A DNA stretch of 64,000 bases, taken from contig SCOE01000011.1 of NCBI GenBank assembly GCA_005503065.1, positions 62,001 to 126,000 on the forward strand, written 5' to 3'. A program made the translations under genes and the position numbers. Every line of letters begins with the position of its first letter. The first letter of the stretch is position 1. The DNA comes from Comamonadaceae bacterium ALPHA2B. GTDB lineage: Bacteria > Pseudomonadota > Gammaproteobacteria > Burkholderiales > Burkholderiaceae_C. Of this stretch, positions 54,926 to 63,499 are shown in pieces. The notes beneath the pieces are model-generated. The model was not told the origin of the DNA and searched no databases. It worked only from the letters and a program-made list of their open reading frames with translations.

Positions 54926-56653
54926 TCAGATCGCCGGCGTGGCACCGGCATCGTCCGCGCCGTCGCCATGGGCGCAGGCGCGGTTGCGACCCTGTGCCTT
55001 GGCACGGTAGAGCGCCTCGTCGGCCTGGCGCATCAGGGCCCAGGCCACGGGCTCGCCGGGCGGTGCCGCCGCGACGCCGATGCTCACCGTGACCTGGCCG
55101 TAGGTCGCGCTGCGCCGCGCCGCCACCGCCGCCACGAGGGCCTGCGCCACGGCCAGCGCATCGCCTTGCGCGGCCCCGGGCAGAAGCGCCACGAACTCCT
55201 CGCCGCCGTAGCGTGCCAGCAGGTCGCTCTCGCGCAGCCGGGCACGCAGCACGCCGGCCAGCATGACGAGCACGTCGTCGCCGACCGGGTGGCCGTGCAG
55301 GTCGTTGATGCGCTTGAAGTGGTCGGCATCGATCATCAGCACCGCCACCGGCTGGCCGTTGCGCCGTGCGGCGGCCAGCGCGTGGTCCAGCTGCAGGTCG
55401 AAGGTGCGCCGGTTGGGCAGGCCGGTCAGCGGATCGGTGCCGGCCTGGCGGCCGAGCTCGGCGTTGGCGGCCTCCAGCTCGGCCGTGCGCTCCCGCACCT
55501 GGCGCTCCAGGTCGTCCTGCGTGGCCATGAGCCGCGTGGTCATGCGGCCCAGGGCCTCGGACAGCGAGCGCAGCTCGGCGCTGCTGGCTGCCGGCGGCAG
55601 GCGCGCACCCGGCACCCCCAGCTCGATGTCGCGCGCCGCCTTCGACAGGCGCCGCACGTCGGCGCCCAGGCGTACCGCCGCGAAGCGCACCATCAGCGCC
55701 CCGACCAGCGCCGCGAGCACGCCGGCCAGCAGCACGTGGCGGCTGGCGTCACGCACGTCGCCGAACACGGTCGAGGCCGGCTCGCGCGCCACGATCGTCC
55801 AACCCAGGTCGCCCAGCTCGCGCGACGCCGGCAGCCGGGTGGCGGCCGTCAGCCATTCGGCGCCGTCGTACCAGGTGGCCACCGCGGGGGCGCCGCCGCG
55901 CAGCGCCGGCATGCGCACGTCGGCGGCCGCGAGCTTCTGGCTCTGGCCCCGCGGCGCGAAGATCACCCGGCCCTCGCGGTCGAAGATGAAGATCTCGATG
56001 CCGCTCCCACCCGCCTGCGTGGACAGCACGGCCTCCACCACCTCGCCCACCCAGTCCCAGCTGGCATGAACGCCGAGCACGCCCAGGCGCTGGCCGTCGC
56101 GGACCACCGGCGCCGCATAGTCGACGAAGCGCTGCGGCTCGCCGTCTCGGTCGGCCGGCAGCAGCGTGGCGAGCAGCTTGGCGGGATGCACGTCGCCGAC
56201 GAAGGGCCCGGCCTGCCCGCGCTGGAACCACGGGCGCTGCGCCACGCTCTGGCCGCGCAGCAGGTCGCCGGTGGCGGCGCGCACCGTGCCCTCGGCATCG
56301 GCCACGCCCACCCACAGGTGCGTGCGCGGCGCGGTCGCCTGGATGAGGTCGAGCATGCGCTGCGCCTCGGGGCTGTCGAGCCCGGCCGCCCACGCGGCTT
56401 CGCGGCGCGCCAGCAGGTCGACCATGTCGGCGTTGGTGGCCAGGTCGTCGGCGAGGATGTGCGCCGCATTGCCCGACAGCAGCGTCAGCACCCGCCCGGC
56501 ATCGGTGCGCACCCGCTCGCGCAGCATGTCGCCCAGCACCCAGGTCAGCACCACCGCCGCCAGCACCACCAGCGCACCGAACACCAGCGTGAGCTGGAGC
56601 TTGATGGTCAGCGGCGTCGACAGTCGCGAAGGCATCGGCGCGGACGCCTCCAT
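54926..56653 (-). CDS. Diguanylate cyclase with periplasmic dCache-like sensor
   Basis: Encodes 575 residues. Two membrane spans (about 15-40 and 310-330) bracket a periplasmic sensor of the Cache type, containing AQRPWFQRGQAGPFVGDVHPAKLL and GVLGVHASWDWVGEVVEAVL. A HAMP-like region and coiled coil (LMATQDDLERQVRERTAELEAANAELGRQ) lead to the GGDEF domain. GGEEF is at 483-487 and the inhibitory RxxD site (RESD) at 474-477, so it should make cyclic di-GMP with product inhibition. Its ATG overlaps the stop of the carboxylesterase gene (TGATG). Confidence 0.94.
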   Translation of the reverse strand: MEASAPMPSRLSTPLTIKLQLTLVFGALVVLAAVVLTWVLGDMLRERVRTDAGRVLTLLSGNAAHILADDLATNADMVDLLARREAAWAAGLDSPEAQRMLDLIQATAPRTHLWVGVADAEGTVRAATGDLLRGQSVAQRPWFQRGQAGPFVGDVHPAKLLATLLPADRDGEPQRFVDYAAPVVRDGQRLGVLGVHASWDWVGEVVEAVLSTQAGGSGIEIFIFDREGRVIFAPRGQSQKLAAADVRMPALRGGAPAVATWYDGAEWLTAATRLPASRELGDLGWTIVAREPASTVFGDVRDASRHVLLAGVLAALVGALMVRFAAVRLGADVRRLSKAARDIELGVPGARLPPAASSAELRSLSEALGRMTTRLMATQDDLERQVRERTAELEAANAELGRQAGTDPLTGLPNRRTFDLQLDHALAAARRNGQPVAVLMIDADHFKRINDLHGHPVGDDVLVMLAGVLRARLRESDLLARYGGEEFVALLPGAAQGDALAVAQALVAAVAARRSATYGQVTVSIGVAAAPPGEPVAWALMRQADEALYRAKAQGRNRACAHGDGADDAGATPAI

Positions 56654-57312
56654 CAAGCGAGCGACTGCAGCCAGTCCATGCTGTCGCGCAGTTCCTGCGC
56701 GGCGATGGTGTGCGGCACCGGGTAGTCGCGCCCCGACACGGCCAGCGGCAGCGTCGCCGCGAAGGTGCGGGTGGCTTGCGCCGCCTCGGGCGGGATCACG
56801 GCGTCGACGCTGCCGTGGCTGACCCACAGCGCCTTGCCGGCAAAGGCCTCGGCCGGTTCCACGTCGGGCAGCATTTCGGGCAACAGGCGGCTGTGCCAGA
56901 CCATCGCCGCGCGCAGCAACGCCGGCCGGGTCAGCAGCAGCGACAGCGCCATGATCCCGCCCTGGCTGAAGCCGCCGGCCACCACGCGCTCGGCCGGCAC
57001 GCCCAGCTGCTGCGCTGCCGAGGCCAGCAGCTCGCCGACCAGGAAGCGGCTCTCGCGCTCCTGCTCGCGGTCGATGCGGCGCTGGCCATCGGCACCCACC
57101 ACGAACTGGAACCAGGCATAGGCGCCGGGCACCAGCACGTTCGGCGCCCGCAGGCTCAGCACGTGGAACTGGGGCGGCACGAAGCGCGCGAGGCCGAAGA
57201 GGTCCTCCTCATGGCTGTTGACGCCGTGCATCAGCAGCAGCAGCCAGGGCGCGGCCGTGCCCTCGGCGGCGGGGCGGTGCAGAAAGGTGAGCGGAAGCTG
57301 GAGGTCGGCCAT
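56653..57312 (-). CDS. Phospholipase/carboxylesterase family hydrolase
   Basis: Encodes 219 residues of a small alpha/beta hydrolase. LLMHGVNSHEEDLFGLA forms the oxyanion region, S116 lies in GGFSQGG, the acid in SHGSVDAVIP, and the histidine in YPVPHTIAAQE. This is the carboxylesterase (YpfH/acyl-protein thioesterase) pattern. Cytoplasmic. It is coupled to the diguanylate cyclase by a one-base overlap, though no functional link is known. Confidence 0.88.
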   Translation of the reverse strand: MADLQLPLTFLHRPAAEGTAAPWLLLLMHGVNSHEEDLFGLARFVPPQFHVLSLRAPNVLVPGAYAWFQFVVGADGQRRIDREQERESRFLVGELLASAAQQLGVPAERVVAGGFSQGGIMALSLLLTRPALLRAAMVWHSRLLPEMLPDVEPAEAFAGKALWVSHGSVDAVIPPEAAQATRTFAATLPLAVSGRDYPVPHTIAAQELRDSMDWLQSLA

Positions 57313-57347
57313 CGTCGGTCGGGTACGCAGGGCAGGTGGGAGTGGAT

Positions 57348-58409
57348 TCAAAGCACGTCCGCGAAGCCGCGGGCCAGTGCATGCGTGAGCTCGGCAGCGG
57401 GAAGCGCGCGGCAGCCGCTCGCATTCTGGCCAGACCACAGCGGCGTGAAGTCGCCGCTGCCGGCGGCCTCGGCCTTGGCGCGCAACGGTGCGATGGCCGA
57501 GGTGGCGAGCGGGAATTCCGGCGCGGCGGCACTCAGCGGACCGAGCTCGCGCATCACGCGGTTGACGATGCCGCGCGCCGGGCGACCCGTGAACAGATTC
57601 GTCAGGGCCGTGTGGCGCGCCGCATCGCTCTGCAATGCGGCACGATGGATGGCGCTGGTCGTCGCCTCGGGGCACAGCAGGTAGGCCGTGCCCACCTGCA
57701 CGCCCGCGGCGCCCATGGCCATGGCTGCCGCCACGCCCTGTGCATCGGCGATGCCGCCGGCGGCGATCACCGGCACATCGAGCGCGGCCACCAGCTGCGG
57801 CAGCAGCGCGAAGAGGCCCGGCTGCCGCGTGAGGTCGGGCGAGAGGAAGTGGCCGCGGTGGCCGCCGGCTTCGAGCCCCTGCGCAATCACGGCATCGACC
57901 CCGCGCGCCTGCAGCCACAGCCCTTCCTCGACCGTGGTGGCCGAGGCCAGCACCTTGGCGCCCCAGCTGCGCACTCGGGCCAACAATGCCGCCTCGGGCA
58001 GCCCGAAATGGAAGCTCACCACCGGCGGCCGCAAGGGCTCGAGGAGATCGGCCGTCTCGGCGGTGAACGGGTTGCGGCCCGGGCCCGGCGCGATCTTCGC
58101 GGGATCGATGTCGTGCTCGCGGTAGTAGGGCGCCATGGTCTCGCGCCAGGCCGCCTCGCGCGCGGCGTCGGGCACCGGCGGCGTATGGCAGAAGAAGTTG
58201 ACGTTGTAGGGCCGGCCACCGCCCGCGGCGCGGATCGCCTCGATCTCGGCGCGCAGCGCGTCGGCCCCGAGCATGGCGCCGGGCAGCGAGCCCAGGGCGC
58301 CGGCCTTGCTCACGGCGATGGCGAGCGCACTGCCCTGCACGCCGGCCATCGGCGCCTGGACGAGCGGCAGTTCGGTGCCCAGCAGGTGGGCGATGGAAAG
58401 CTTGGCCAT
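57348..58409 (-). CDS. Nitronate monooxygenase family flavoprotein
   Basis: Encodes 353 residues. FMN-binding TIM-barrel features: LVQAPMAGVQGSALAIAVSKAGALGSLP at the start, QGLEAGGHRGH with the catalytic-site His, VIAAGGIADAQGVAAAMAMGAAGVQVGTAYL. These match 2-nitropropane dioxygenase/nitronate monooxygenase class proteins, which oxidise toxic nitronates such as propionate-3-nitronate. It lies 35 bases upstream of the carboxylesterase gene on the same strand. Confidence 0.9.
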   Translation of the reverse strand: MAKLSIAHLLGTELPLVQAPMAGVQGSALAIAVSKAGALGSLPGAMLGADALRAEIEAIRAAGGGRPYNVNFFCHTPPVPDAAREAAWRETMAPYYREHDIDPAKIAPGPGRNPFTAETADLLEPLRPPVVSFHFGLPEAALLARVRSWGAKVLASATTVEEGLWLQARGVDAVIAQGLEAGGHRGHFLSPDLTRQPGLFALLPQLVAALDVPVIAAGGIADAQGVAAAMAMGAAGVQVGTAYLLCPEATTSAIHRAALQSDAARHTALTNLFTGRPARGIVNRVMRELGPLSAAAPEFPLATSAIAPLRAKAEAAGSGDFTPLWSGQNASGCRALPAAELTHALARGFADVL

Positions 58410-58518
58410 GGTCGGTCCTCGAATCTCGACGGCCTGCATTGTGCGGCGCGACGTACACCGCACCGGAGGCGGGGGCATCGGCGCGGCCCTGCCCCTGGGG
58501 GCACCGCACAATGGCCCG

Positions 58519-59463
58519 ATGCGCCTTCTTCCCATCGCCGGCATCGGAGCCGCCGCCTTCGGCGTGGCGCTGATGCTCGCCGGCTGCTCGCGCGAGGACG
58601 CATCGACACCCGCCGCCGCGGGCCAGGCCGGGGCGCCGCCGAGCCCCGCGCGCAGCGCCACGCTGCGCCCCCAGGACCTGATGCCGCTGGCCTTTCCCGG
58701 CTGGCAGGACAGCGACACCGCCCGCGCGGGCCAGCCCGCCCTGCCCGAGCTCGGCGACGACAGCCGACCGGTGCCGGGCAGTGCGAAGCCCACCGCGGCC
58801 CGCGTGACGCCGCGCGAGGTGGTGCGCCTGTCGGACAGCCGTGCCGTGCTGCTGACCGAGACCGTGCCGCTGGACGGCCAGGGCCATCCAGTCGATGCGC
58901 ACGTGTCCGGCGCCTGGCTCGGCGCCTATTTCTTCGACCGCCAGGGCGAGGGCTGGGTGCTCGCGCAACGGCAGGACGCCGTCGACTACCTCGGCTTCAT
59001 GGGCAGCTTCGGCGAGACCACGGTGCACCGCGTGGCCCCCACGCGGCTGGTGCTCGGCACCACCTACGGCAGCTGCTGGCAAGGCCACTGCGGCAGCTGG
59101 CTGTCGGCCTGGGAACTGCAGCCCGCCGGTGTGCGCAGGGTGCTCGACGGCGTGGCCCTCTCGGCGTCGAATACCGGCGCCCTGGAGGCCTGCGAGGCGA
59201 TCCTCGCCGGCGGCCGGCGCGGGCGCGCCGCGGGCGGGCCGCGCGACGCCTGCTTCGACATCGAAGGTACGCCCCGCTTCGCGCAGGGCGTGCGCGACGA
59301 CGCGCCCGGCGCCCTGACCCTGAGCTTCCGCGGTGCGCGCACCACCGAAGGCCGGCCCGCGGCGCGCTCGCGCGTGGCACGCATCGACGAGCAGGCCGTC
59401 TACGCCTGGCAGGACGGCGGCTATGTGCTCGTGCGCGGGCGCAATCCGGTGCCGGGCTTCTAG
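58519..59463 (+). CDS. Hypothetical lipoprotein
   Basis: Encodes 314 residues from the ATG at 58519. The signal [18 protein letters not shown] is a lipobox (LAGC), followed by a low-complexity linker. The rest is soluble, with [42 protein letters not shown] and [18 protein letters not shown], four Cys in total in the mature part after the lipid Cys. I do not recognise the family. Its stop shares a CTAG with the convergent acetolactate synthase gene. Confidence 0.75.
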   Translation: MRLLPIAGIGAAAFGVALMLAGCSREDASTPAAAGQAGAPPSPARSATLRPQDLMPLAFPGWQDSDTARAGQPALPELGDDSRPVPGSAKPTAARVTPREVVRLSDSRAVLLTETVPLDGQGHPVDAHVSGAWLGAYFFDRQGEGWVLAQRQDAVDYLGFMGSFGETTVHRVAPTRLVLGTTYGSCWQGHCGSWLSAWELQPAGVRRVLDGVALSASNTGALEACEAILAGGRRGRAAGGPRDACFDIEGTPRFAQGVRDDAPGALTLSFRGARTTEGRPAARSRVARIDEQAVYAWQDGGYVLVRGRNPVPGF

Positions 59464-61256
59464 GGCGCCTCGTACCACCGGTCCTTGCCCAGCATGACCC
59501 GGTGGTGCCCCTGCCCGGCCGGCATCATGGGGAAGCAGTTCTCCTGCGCCGCCACCTGCACGTCGAGGAAGAAGGGGCCGGGCGACGCGAGGCATTCGGC
59601 CAGCGCTGCGTCGAGTTCGGCCGGATCGCTCACGCGCCGCGCGCCCCAGCCGAAGGCGCGGGCCAGGGCCACGAAGTCGGGCAGCGCCTCGTTCCAGCTG
59701 TGGCTCAGGCGGTTGCCGTGGTTCAGCTCCTGCCACTGGCGCACCATGCCCATGTAGCCGTTGTTCGACAGCACCAGCTTGACCGCCGCGCGGTGCTGCA
59801 CGGCGGTCGAGAGCTCCTGGATGTTCATGAGCACCGAGGCATCGCCGCTCACGCAGACGACGAGCGCTTCGGGGTGCGCGATCTGCGCGCCGATGGCCGC
59901 GGGCAATCCGTAGCCCATGGTGCCGGCGCCGCCGGAGGTGAGCCAGCGGCGCGGCCGCTCGAAGCGCAGGTACTGCGCGGCCCACATCTGGTGCTGGCCG
60001 ACGTCGGTGGAGACGATGGCGTCGCGCCCCGCGAGCTGCACCTGCAGCCTTGACATGAGCTGCTGCGGCAGGATCTCGTCCGCGCGCGCCTCGAAGTCCA
60101 GGCAGCGCACCTCGCGCCAGCGCTCCACCCGCGCCCACCAGGGCGCGAGCCGCGCGGCAGACAGGTCCTGCAGGTCGGGCATGGCCAGCAGCGCATCGAC
60201 CACCTGGCCGCAGTCGCCGACGATGGGCACGTCGACCTTCACCGTCTTGTGGATGCTGCTGGGGTCGATGTCGACGTGGATCTTGCGGGCGTGGGGGCAG
60301 AACTCGTCGAGCTTGCCGGTCACGCGGTCGTCGAAGCGCGCGCCGACGTTGACGACCAGGTCGGCCTCGTGCATGGCCAGGTTGGCCTCCAGCGTGCCGT
60401 GCATGCCCAGCATGCCGACGAACTGCGGGTCGGAGGCCGGGAAGGCGCCCAGGCCCATCAGCGTGAGCGTGCAGGGCGCCCCCACCTGCCGCACCAGCCG
60501 CGTGAAGGCCTCGCAGGCGGCCGGCCCGGCGTTGACGAGGCCGCCGCCGCCGTAGAACACCGGCCGGCGCGCCGAGGCGATGAGGTCGGCCGCGCGCTGC
60601 AGGCTGGCACGCACGGGCGGGCGCAATGCCGCAGGCACGCGCTCCGCCGCAGGCTCGGCCGCCGCGTCGAAGCGGGCCAGCTGCACGTCCTTGGGCACGT
60701 CGATGAGCACCGGCCCCGGCCGGCCGCCCGCCGCGATGGCCAGCGCCCGGCGCACCGCGCCCGGCAGCTCCGAAGCGCGGCGCGGCTGCACGTTCCACTT
60801 GGTCACCGGGCGCGACATGCCCAGCGCATCGCTTTCCTGGAAGGCGTTGGTGCCGATCACCGCCGTTGCGACCTGGCCGCTGATGCACAGCACCGGCACC
60901 GAGTCGCTCATCGCGTCGAGCAGCCCGGTGATGGTGTTGCCCACGCCCGGGCCCGAGGTGACCAGCACCACGCCCACGCGGCCGGTGCTGCGCGCATAGC
61001 CCTCGGCCGCGTGCACGGCCGCCTGCTCGTGGCGCACCAGCACGTGGCGCAGCCGCGGCTCGCCGTGCAGGGCGTCGTACAGCGGCAGCGCCGCGCCACC
61101 CGGGTAGCCGAACAGGGTGTCGACGCCGCAATCCACCAGCGTGTCGAGCAGGGCCTCGGCGCCGTTGCGCGGCACACGGGCCGGGGGAACCGGCATGGCG
61201 GCGTCTGGAACGGCCGTGTGGGACGCAGGCAGGTCGAGGAGCGCTTCGGTGTTCAT
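59460..61256 (-). CDS. ilvB: Acetolactate synthase-type thiamine diphosphate enzyme, large subunit
   Basis: Encodes 598 residues. The catalytic glutamate is E77 in [39 protein letters not shown] and [18 protein letters not shown] are typical of acetolactate synthases. The thiamine site is the [15 protein letters not shown] and [24 protein letters not shown] stretch. It makes acetolactate or acetohydroxybutyrate for branched-chain amino acids. No regulatory small subunit gene (ilvN/ilvH) is adjacent, and the divergent gene is an Lrp-type regulator, so this may be a second, specialised isozyme. Confidence 0.9.
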   Translation of the reverse strand: MNTEALLDLPASHTAVPDAAMPVPPARVPRNGAEALLDTLVDCGVDTLFGYPGGAALPLYDALHGEPRLRHVLVRHEQAAVHAAEGYARSTGRVGVVLVTSGPGVGNTITGLLDAMSDSVPVLCISGQVATAVIGTNAFQESDALGMSRPVTKWNVQPRRASELPGAVRRALAIAAGGRPGPVLIDVPKDVQLARFDAAAEPAAERVPAALRPPVRASLQRAADLIASARRPVFYGGGGLVNAGPAACEAFTRLVRQVGAPCTLTLMGLGAFPASDPQFVGMLGMHGTLEANLAMHEADLVVNVGARFDDRVTGKLDEFCPHARKIHVDIDPSSIHKTVKVDVPIVGDCGQVVDALLAMPDLQDLSAARLAPWWARVERWREVRCLDFEARADEILPQQLMSRLQVQLAGRDAIVSTDVGQHQMWAAQYLRFERPRRWLTSGGAGTMGYGLPAAIGAQIAHPEALVVCVSGDASVLMNIQELSTAVQHRAAVKLVLSNNGYMGMVRQWQELNHGNRLSHSWNEALPDFVALARAFGWGARRVSDPAELDAALAECLASPGPFFLDVQVAAQENCFPMMPAGQGHHRVMLGKDRWYEAP

Positions 61257-61274
61257 GCCACCGATTTTTCAGCG

Positions 61275-61298
61275 TTGCGCGCAGAATGTGCTTCGCAA
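61275..61298. promoter_or_regulatory. Candidate Lrp-type site between ilvB and the regulator
   Basis: TTGCG (61275-61279) and CGCAA (61294-61298) form an inverted pair separated by 14 bases in the 65-base divergent gap. Position and symmetry fit Lrp/AsnC binding, but the match to a consensus is weak. Confidence 0.4.
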
Positions 61299-61321
61299 TT
61301 TCGAGAAAACAGCCTTCAGAT

Positions 61322-61825
61322 ATGAAGAACCATCGGAAAACCGCGGATCCGACCGAAGATCATTTCGACAAGACCGACATGGCGATCCTGCGCATCCTGC
61401 TGGCCGACTCGCGCCGCACCCTGCAGGAGATCGGCGCCGAGGTCGGCCTCTCGGCCACCACCTGCTGGGGCCGCATCAAGCGGCTGGAGGCCGAGGGCGT
61501 CATCAAGCGCTACACGGTCGACGTCGATGCCGGCAAGCTGGGCTACCAGGATTCGGTGATCGTGCAGGTCACGCTCGAGAGCCACACCGACGAGACGCTC
61601 TACGACTTCGGCCGCGTGCTGGCGACCATTCCCGAGATCCAGGAGGCATACCTGGTCTCGGGCGACTACGACTACTACATCCGCATCGCCGTGCGCGACA
61701 CGCGCGACTACGAGCGGCTGCTGCGCGAGAAGCTCTACAAGATCCCCGGCATCCGTCACAGCAAGTCCCATTTCGTGCTGCGCGTGCTGAAGGAGGCGAC
61801 CGTGCCGATCGCCAGCCTGGCGTGA
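61322..61825 (+). CDS. Lrp/AsnC-family transcriptional regulator
   Basis: Encodes 167 residues. The helix-turn-helix is LDKTDMAI-like FDKTDMAILRILLADSRRTLQEIGAEVGLSATTCWGRIKRLEAEGVIKRYTVDVD. The RAM effector domain follows with VIVQVTLESHTDETLYDFGRVLATIPEIQEAYLVSGDYDYYIRIAVRDTRDYERLL. It is divergent from ilvB, 65 bases away, so it probably regulates it in response to an amino acid. Confidence 0.93.
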   Translation: MKNHRKTADPTEDHFDKTDMAILRILLADSRRTLQEIGAEVGLSATTCWGRIKRLEAEGVIKRYTVDVDAGKLGYQDSVIVQVTLESHTDETLYDFGRVLATIPEIQEAYLVSGDYDYYIRIAVRDTRDYERLLREKLYKIPGIRHSKSHFVLRVLKEATVPIASLA

Positions 61826-61835
61826 ACGCAGGCCG

Positions 61836-62027
61836 CTAGCGCTTGCCGGTACGGCGGCGCGTCCGGCGCCTGCCGTGCGCCGTCTTCGCGGCCTTGCGGA
61901 AGGCACCGCGCGCCGGCGCGCCCTTCTCTCCCGGCTTGCGCATGTGTTCGCCGCTGCCGCGCGCGATGCGGCGGCGCTTGGCCTGGATGTTGGCGTACAG
62001 GCCGCGGCGGCGCTTGCGCATGCTCAT
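61836..62027 (-). CDS. Small, highly basic conserved-type protein
   Basis: Encodes 63 residues with GAGGA 8 bases before the ATG. The sequence MSMRKRRRGLYANIQAKRRR begins it; GEHMRKPGEKGAPARGAFRKAAKTA follows. This pattern (GLYANIxAKRxRIAxGSGExMRKPGxKGAP) recurs in small proteins I have seen in other Gram-negatives, of unknown function. Strong positive charge suggests nucleic-acid contact. The gene is convergent with the Lrp gene, its end 11 bases from the Lrp stop. Confidence 0.65.
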   Translation of the reverse strand: MSMRKRRRGLYANIQAKRRRIARGSGEHMRKPGEKGAPARGAFRKAAKTAHGRRRTRRRTGKR

Positions 62028-62238
62028 GGTGCATTTCCTCTTTTGTGTCAGCAGGCGCAACAGCCTAGGAACCGCGGCGTGCGCTCGCCGTCGAACCCGG
62101 CGGCACGCGCCGGTAGGACGGCGCCGCGCCGACCCCCGCAGCGGCCGATGCCGCATGGCCCACGTGGTCATGGAGCGCCGACCGACATCCCGTCAGGTTC
62201 CCGCCGATAGAGTCCCTTGCGATGAAAGCCCCCCACCG
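62028..62238. other. Intergenic region
   Basis: No convincing gene; holds the divergent leaders of the small basic protein and the OpgC-like gene. No clear promoter consensus. Confidence 0.4.
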
Positions 62239-63423
62239 ATGAGCGCCACCGCACTGCCACCGTCGCGCCGTTACTGGGAGATCGACGCCGTGCGCGGGCT
62301 GATGCTCGTGCTGATGACGATCACGCACGTGCCCACGCGTTTCACCGACCCGGTGGGACAGCCCTTCGGCTTCGTGTCGGCGGCGGAAGGCTTCGTGCTG
62401 CTGTCGGCCTTCGTTTCGGGCCTGGTCTATGGCCGCATCGGCTACACGCAGGGCGTGCATGCCATGCGCCGCGGCTTCTGGAAGCGCGCGGTGCGCATCT
62501 ACATGAGCCAGGCGGCGCTGCTGCTCTTCCTGTTCACGGTGATCACCGCGTTGGCGATCGGCCTGCACATCGAGGAGCCGCAGGTCAAGGACCTGCTCAA
62601 GTACTACCTCGCGCACCCGCACGAGGGTTTTCTGTACTCGTTGCTGCTGGTCTACCAGCCTGCCCTGCTGGACATCCTGCCGCTGTACATCCTCTTCATG
62701 CTGCTGAGCCCCTGGGTCATGGCCCATGCGCTGCGCCACGGCTGGCAGGTGCCGATGCTGCTGAGCGCGCTGCTGTGGGCCGGGGCGCAGTTCGGCATGA
62801 CGCCCTGGCTGCACGAGCACCTGATGATGGGCCTGCTCGGCATCCCGATTCCGTTCAACGAGACCGGCTCCTTCGACACCTTCGCCTGGCAGTTCCTGTG
62901 GTTCTTCGGCCTGTGGATGGGCGCAACCCGCAATGCGCCCGGCGCGCAGCCGATCGTGATTCCGCGCCGGGTGGTGCAGATTGCCGTCGTGGTGGCCGTG
63001 GGCTGCCTGGCCTGGCGGCACCTGAGCCCCTGGGGCCAGGCGCCCTTCGGCGAGCATGCCGAGCTGAACCTGCTGTTCGACAAGTGGCGGCTCGGCCCGC
63101 TGCGCCTGCTCGACCTGGCCGCCATCGGCATCGTGGCCTTCCGCTTCGGCCCCGGCTGGCTGTCGCACCTGCCGCGTCCGCGCTGGCTCGAGACCATGGG
63201 CTCCGCCTCGCTGGCGGTGTTCTGCGCGCACCTGGTGGCGGTGCTGATCGTGGTGGCACTCTTCGGCCACCGCGCACGGCCGCTGTGGGCCGACCTGGCA
63301 CTGCTGGGCAGCGTCTTCCTGTGGCTCTACGCCGTGGCCTGGGCCGTGGCGCGCTTCGAGGCGCGAGAGCGTGCCGGCAAGCGCCCGGCACCGGCCTTGG
63401 CCGACGCAGGTCGGCGGGCCTGA
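62239..63423 (+). CDS. OpgC-domain integral membrane protein
   Basis: Encodes 394 residues with about ten hydrophobic segments. The start RRYWEIDAVRGLMLVLMTITHVPTRFTDPVGQPFGFVSAAEGFVLLSAFVSG and LLVYQPALLDILPLYILFMLLSPWVMAHAL match OpgC domain proteins, a branch of the acyltransferase-3 group. OpgC succinylates osmoregulated periplasmic glucans in other bacteria. No mdoGH/opgG gene is nearby, so the substrate may differ. Confidence 0.88.
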   Translation: MSATALPPSRRYWEIDAVRGLMLVLMTITHVPTRFTDPVGQPFGFVSAAEGFVLLSAFVSGLVYGRIGYTQGVHAMRRGFWKRAVRIYMSQAALLLFLFTVITALAIGLHIEEPQVKDLLKYYLAHPHEGFLYSLLLVYQPALLDILPLYILFMLLSPWVMAHALRHGWQVPMLLSALLWAGAQFGMTPWLHEHLMMGLLGIPIPFNETGSFDTFAWQFLWFFGLWMGATRNAPGAQPIVIPRRVVQIAVVVAVGCLAWRHLSPWGQAPFGEHAELNLLFDKWRLGPLRLLDLAAIGIVAFRFGPGWLSHLPRPRWLETMGSASLAVFCAHLVAVLIVVALFGHRARPLWADLALLGSVFLWLYAVAWAVARFEARERAGKRPAPALADAGRRA

Positions 63424-63424
63424 C

Positions 63425-63482
63425 TTGCTATCGAAACCATAGCGATCGGCGCCCGTCCAGCGGGCGCTGTAGCCACTTTTCG
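63425..63482. terminator. Dispersed hairpin element between convergent genes
   Basis: GCTAT/ATAGC and CGCCCG/CGGGCG stems followed by AGCCACTTTT. It is related to the elements at 54867 and 22935 and sits between the OpgC-like and DsbA-like stop codons, so it probably ends transcription from both sides. Confidence 0.65.
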
Positions 63483-63499
63483 CTTGAAGAACGCGCCGC

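Noticed and set aside
56653-61131. A 1492-residue minus-strand frame spanning four genes
   Set aside because: Only the last 219 residues match a family (carboxylesterase); the rest is in the wrong frame for the nitronate monooxygenase and acetolactate synthase genes and lies opposite the lipoprotein gene.
61843-62238. Upstream extension of the OpgC-like gene
   Set aside because: The extra 132 residues are low-complexity Arg/Pro sequence opposite the small basic gene; the OpgC fold begins at the ATG at 62239.
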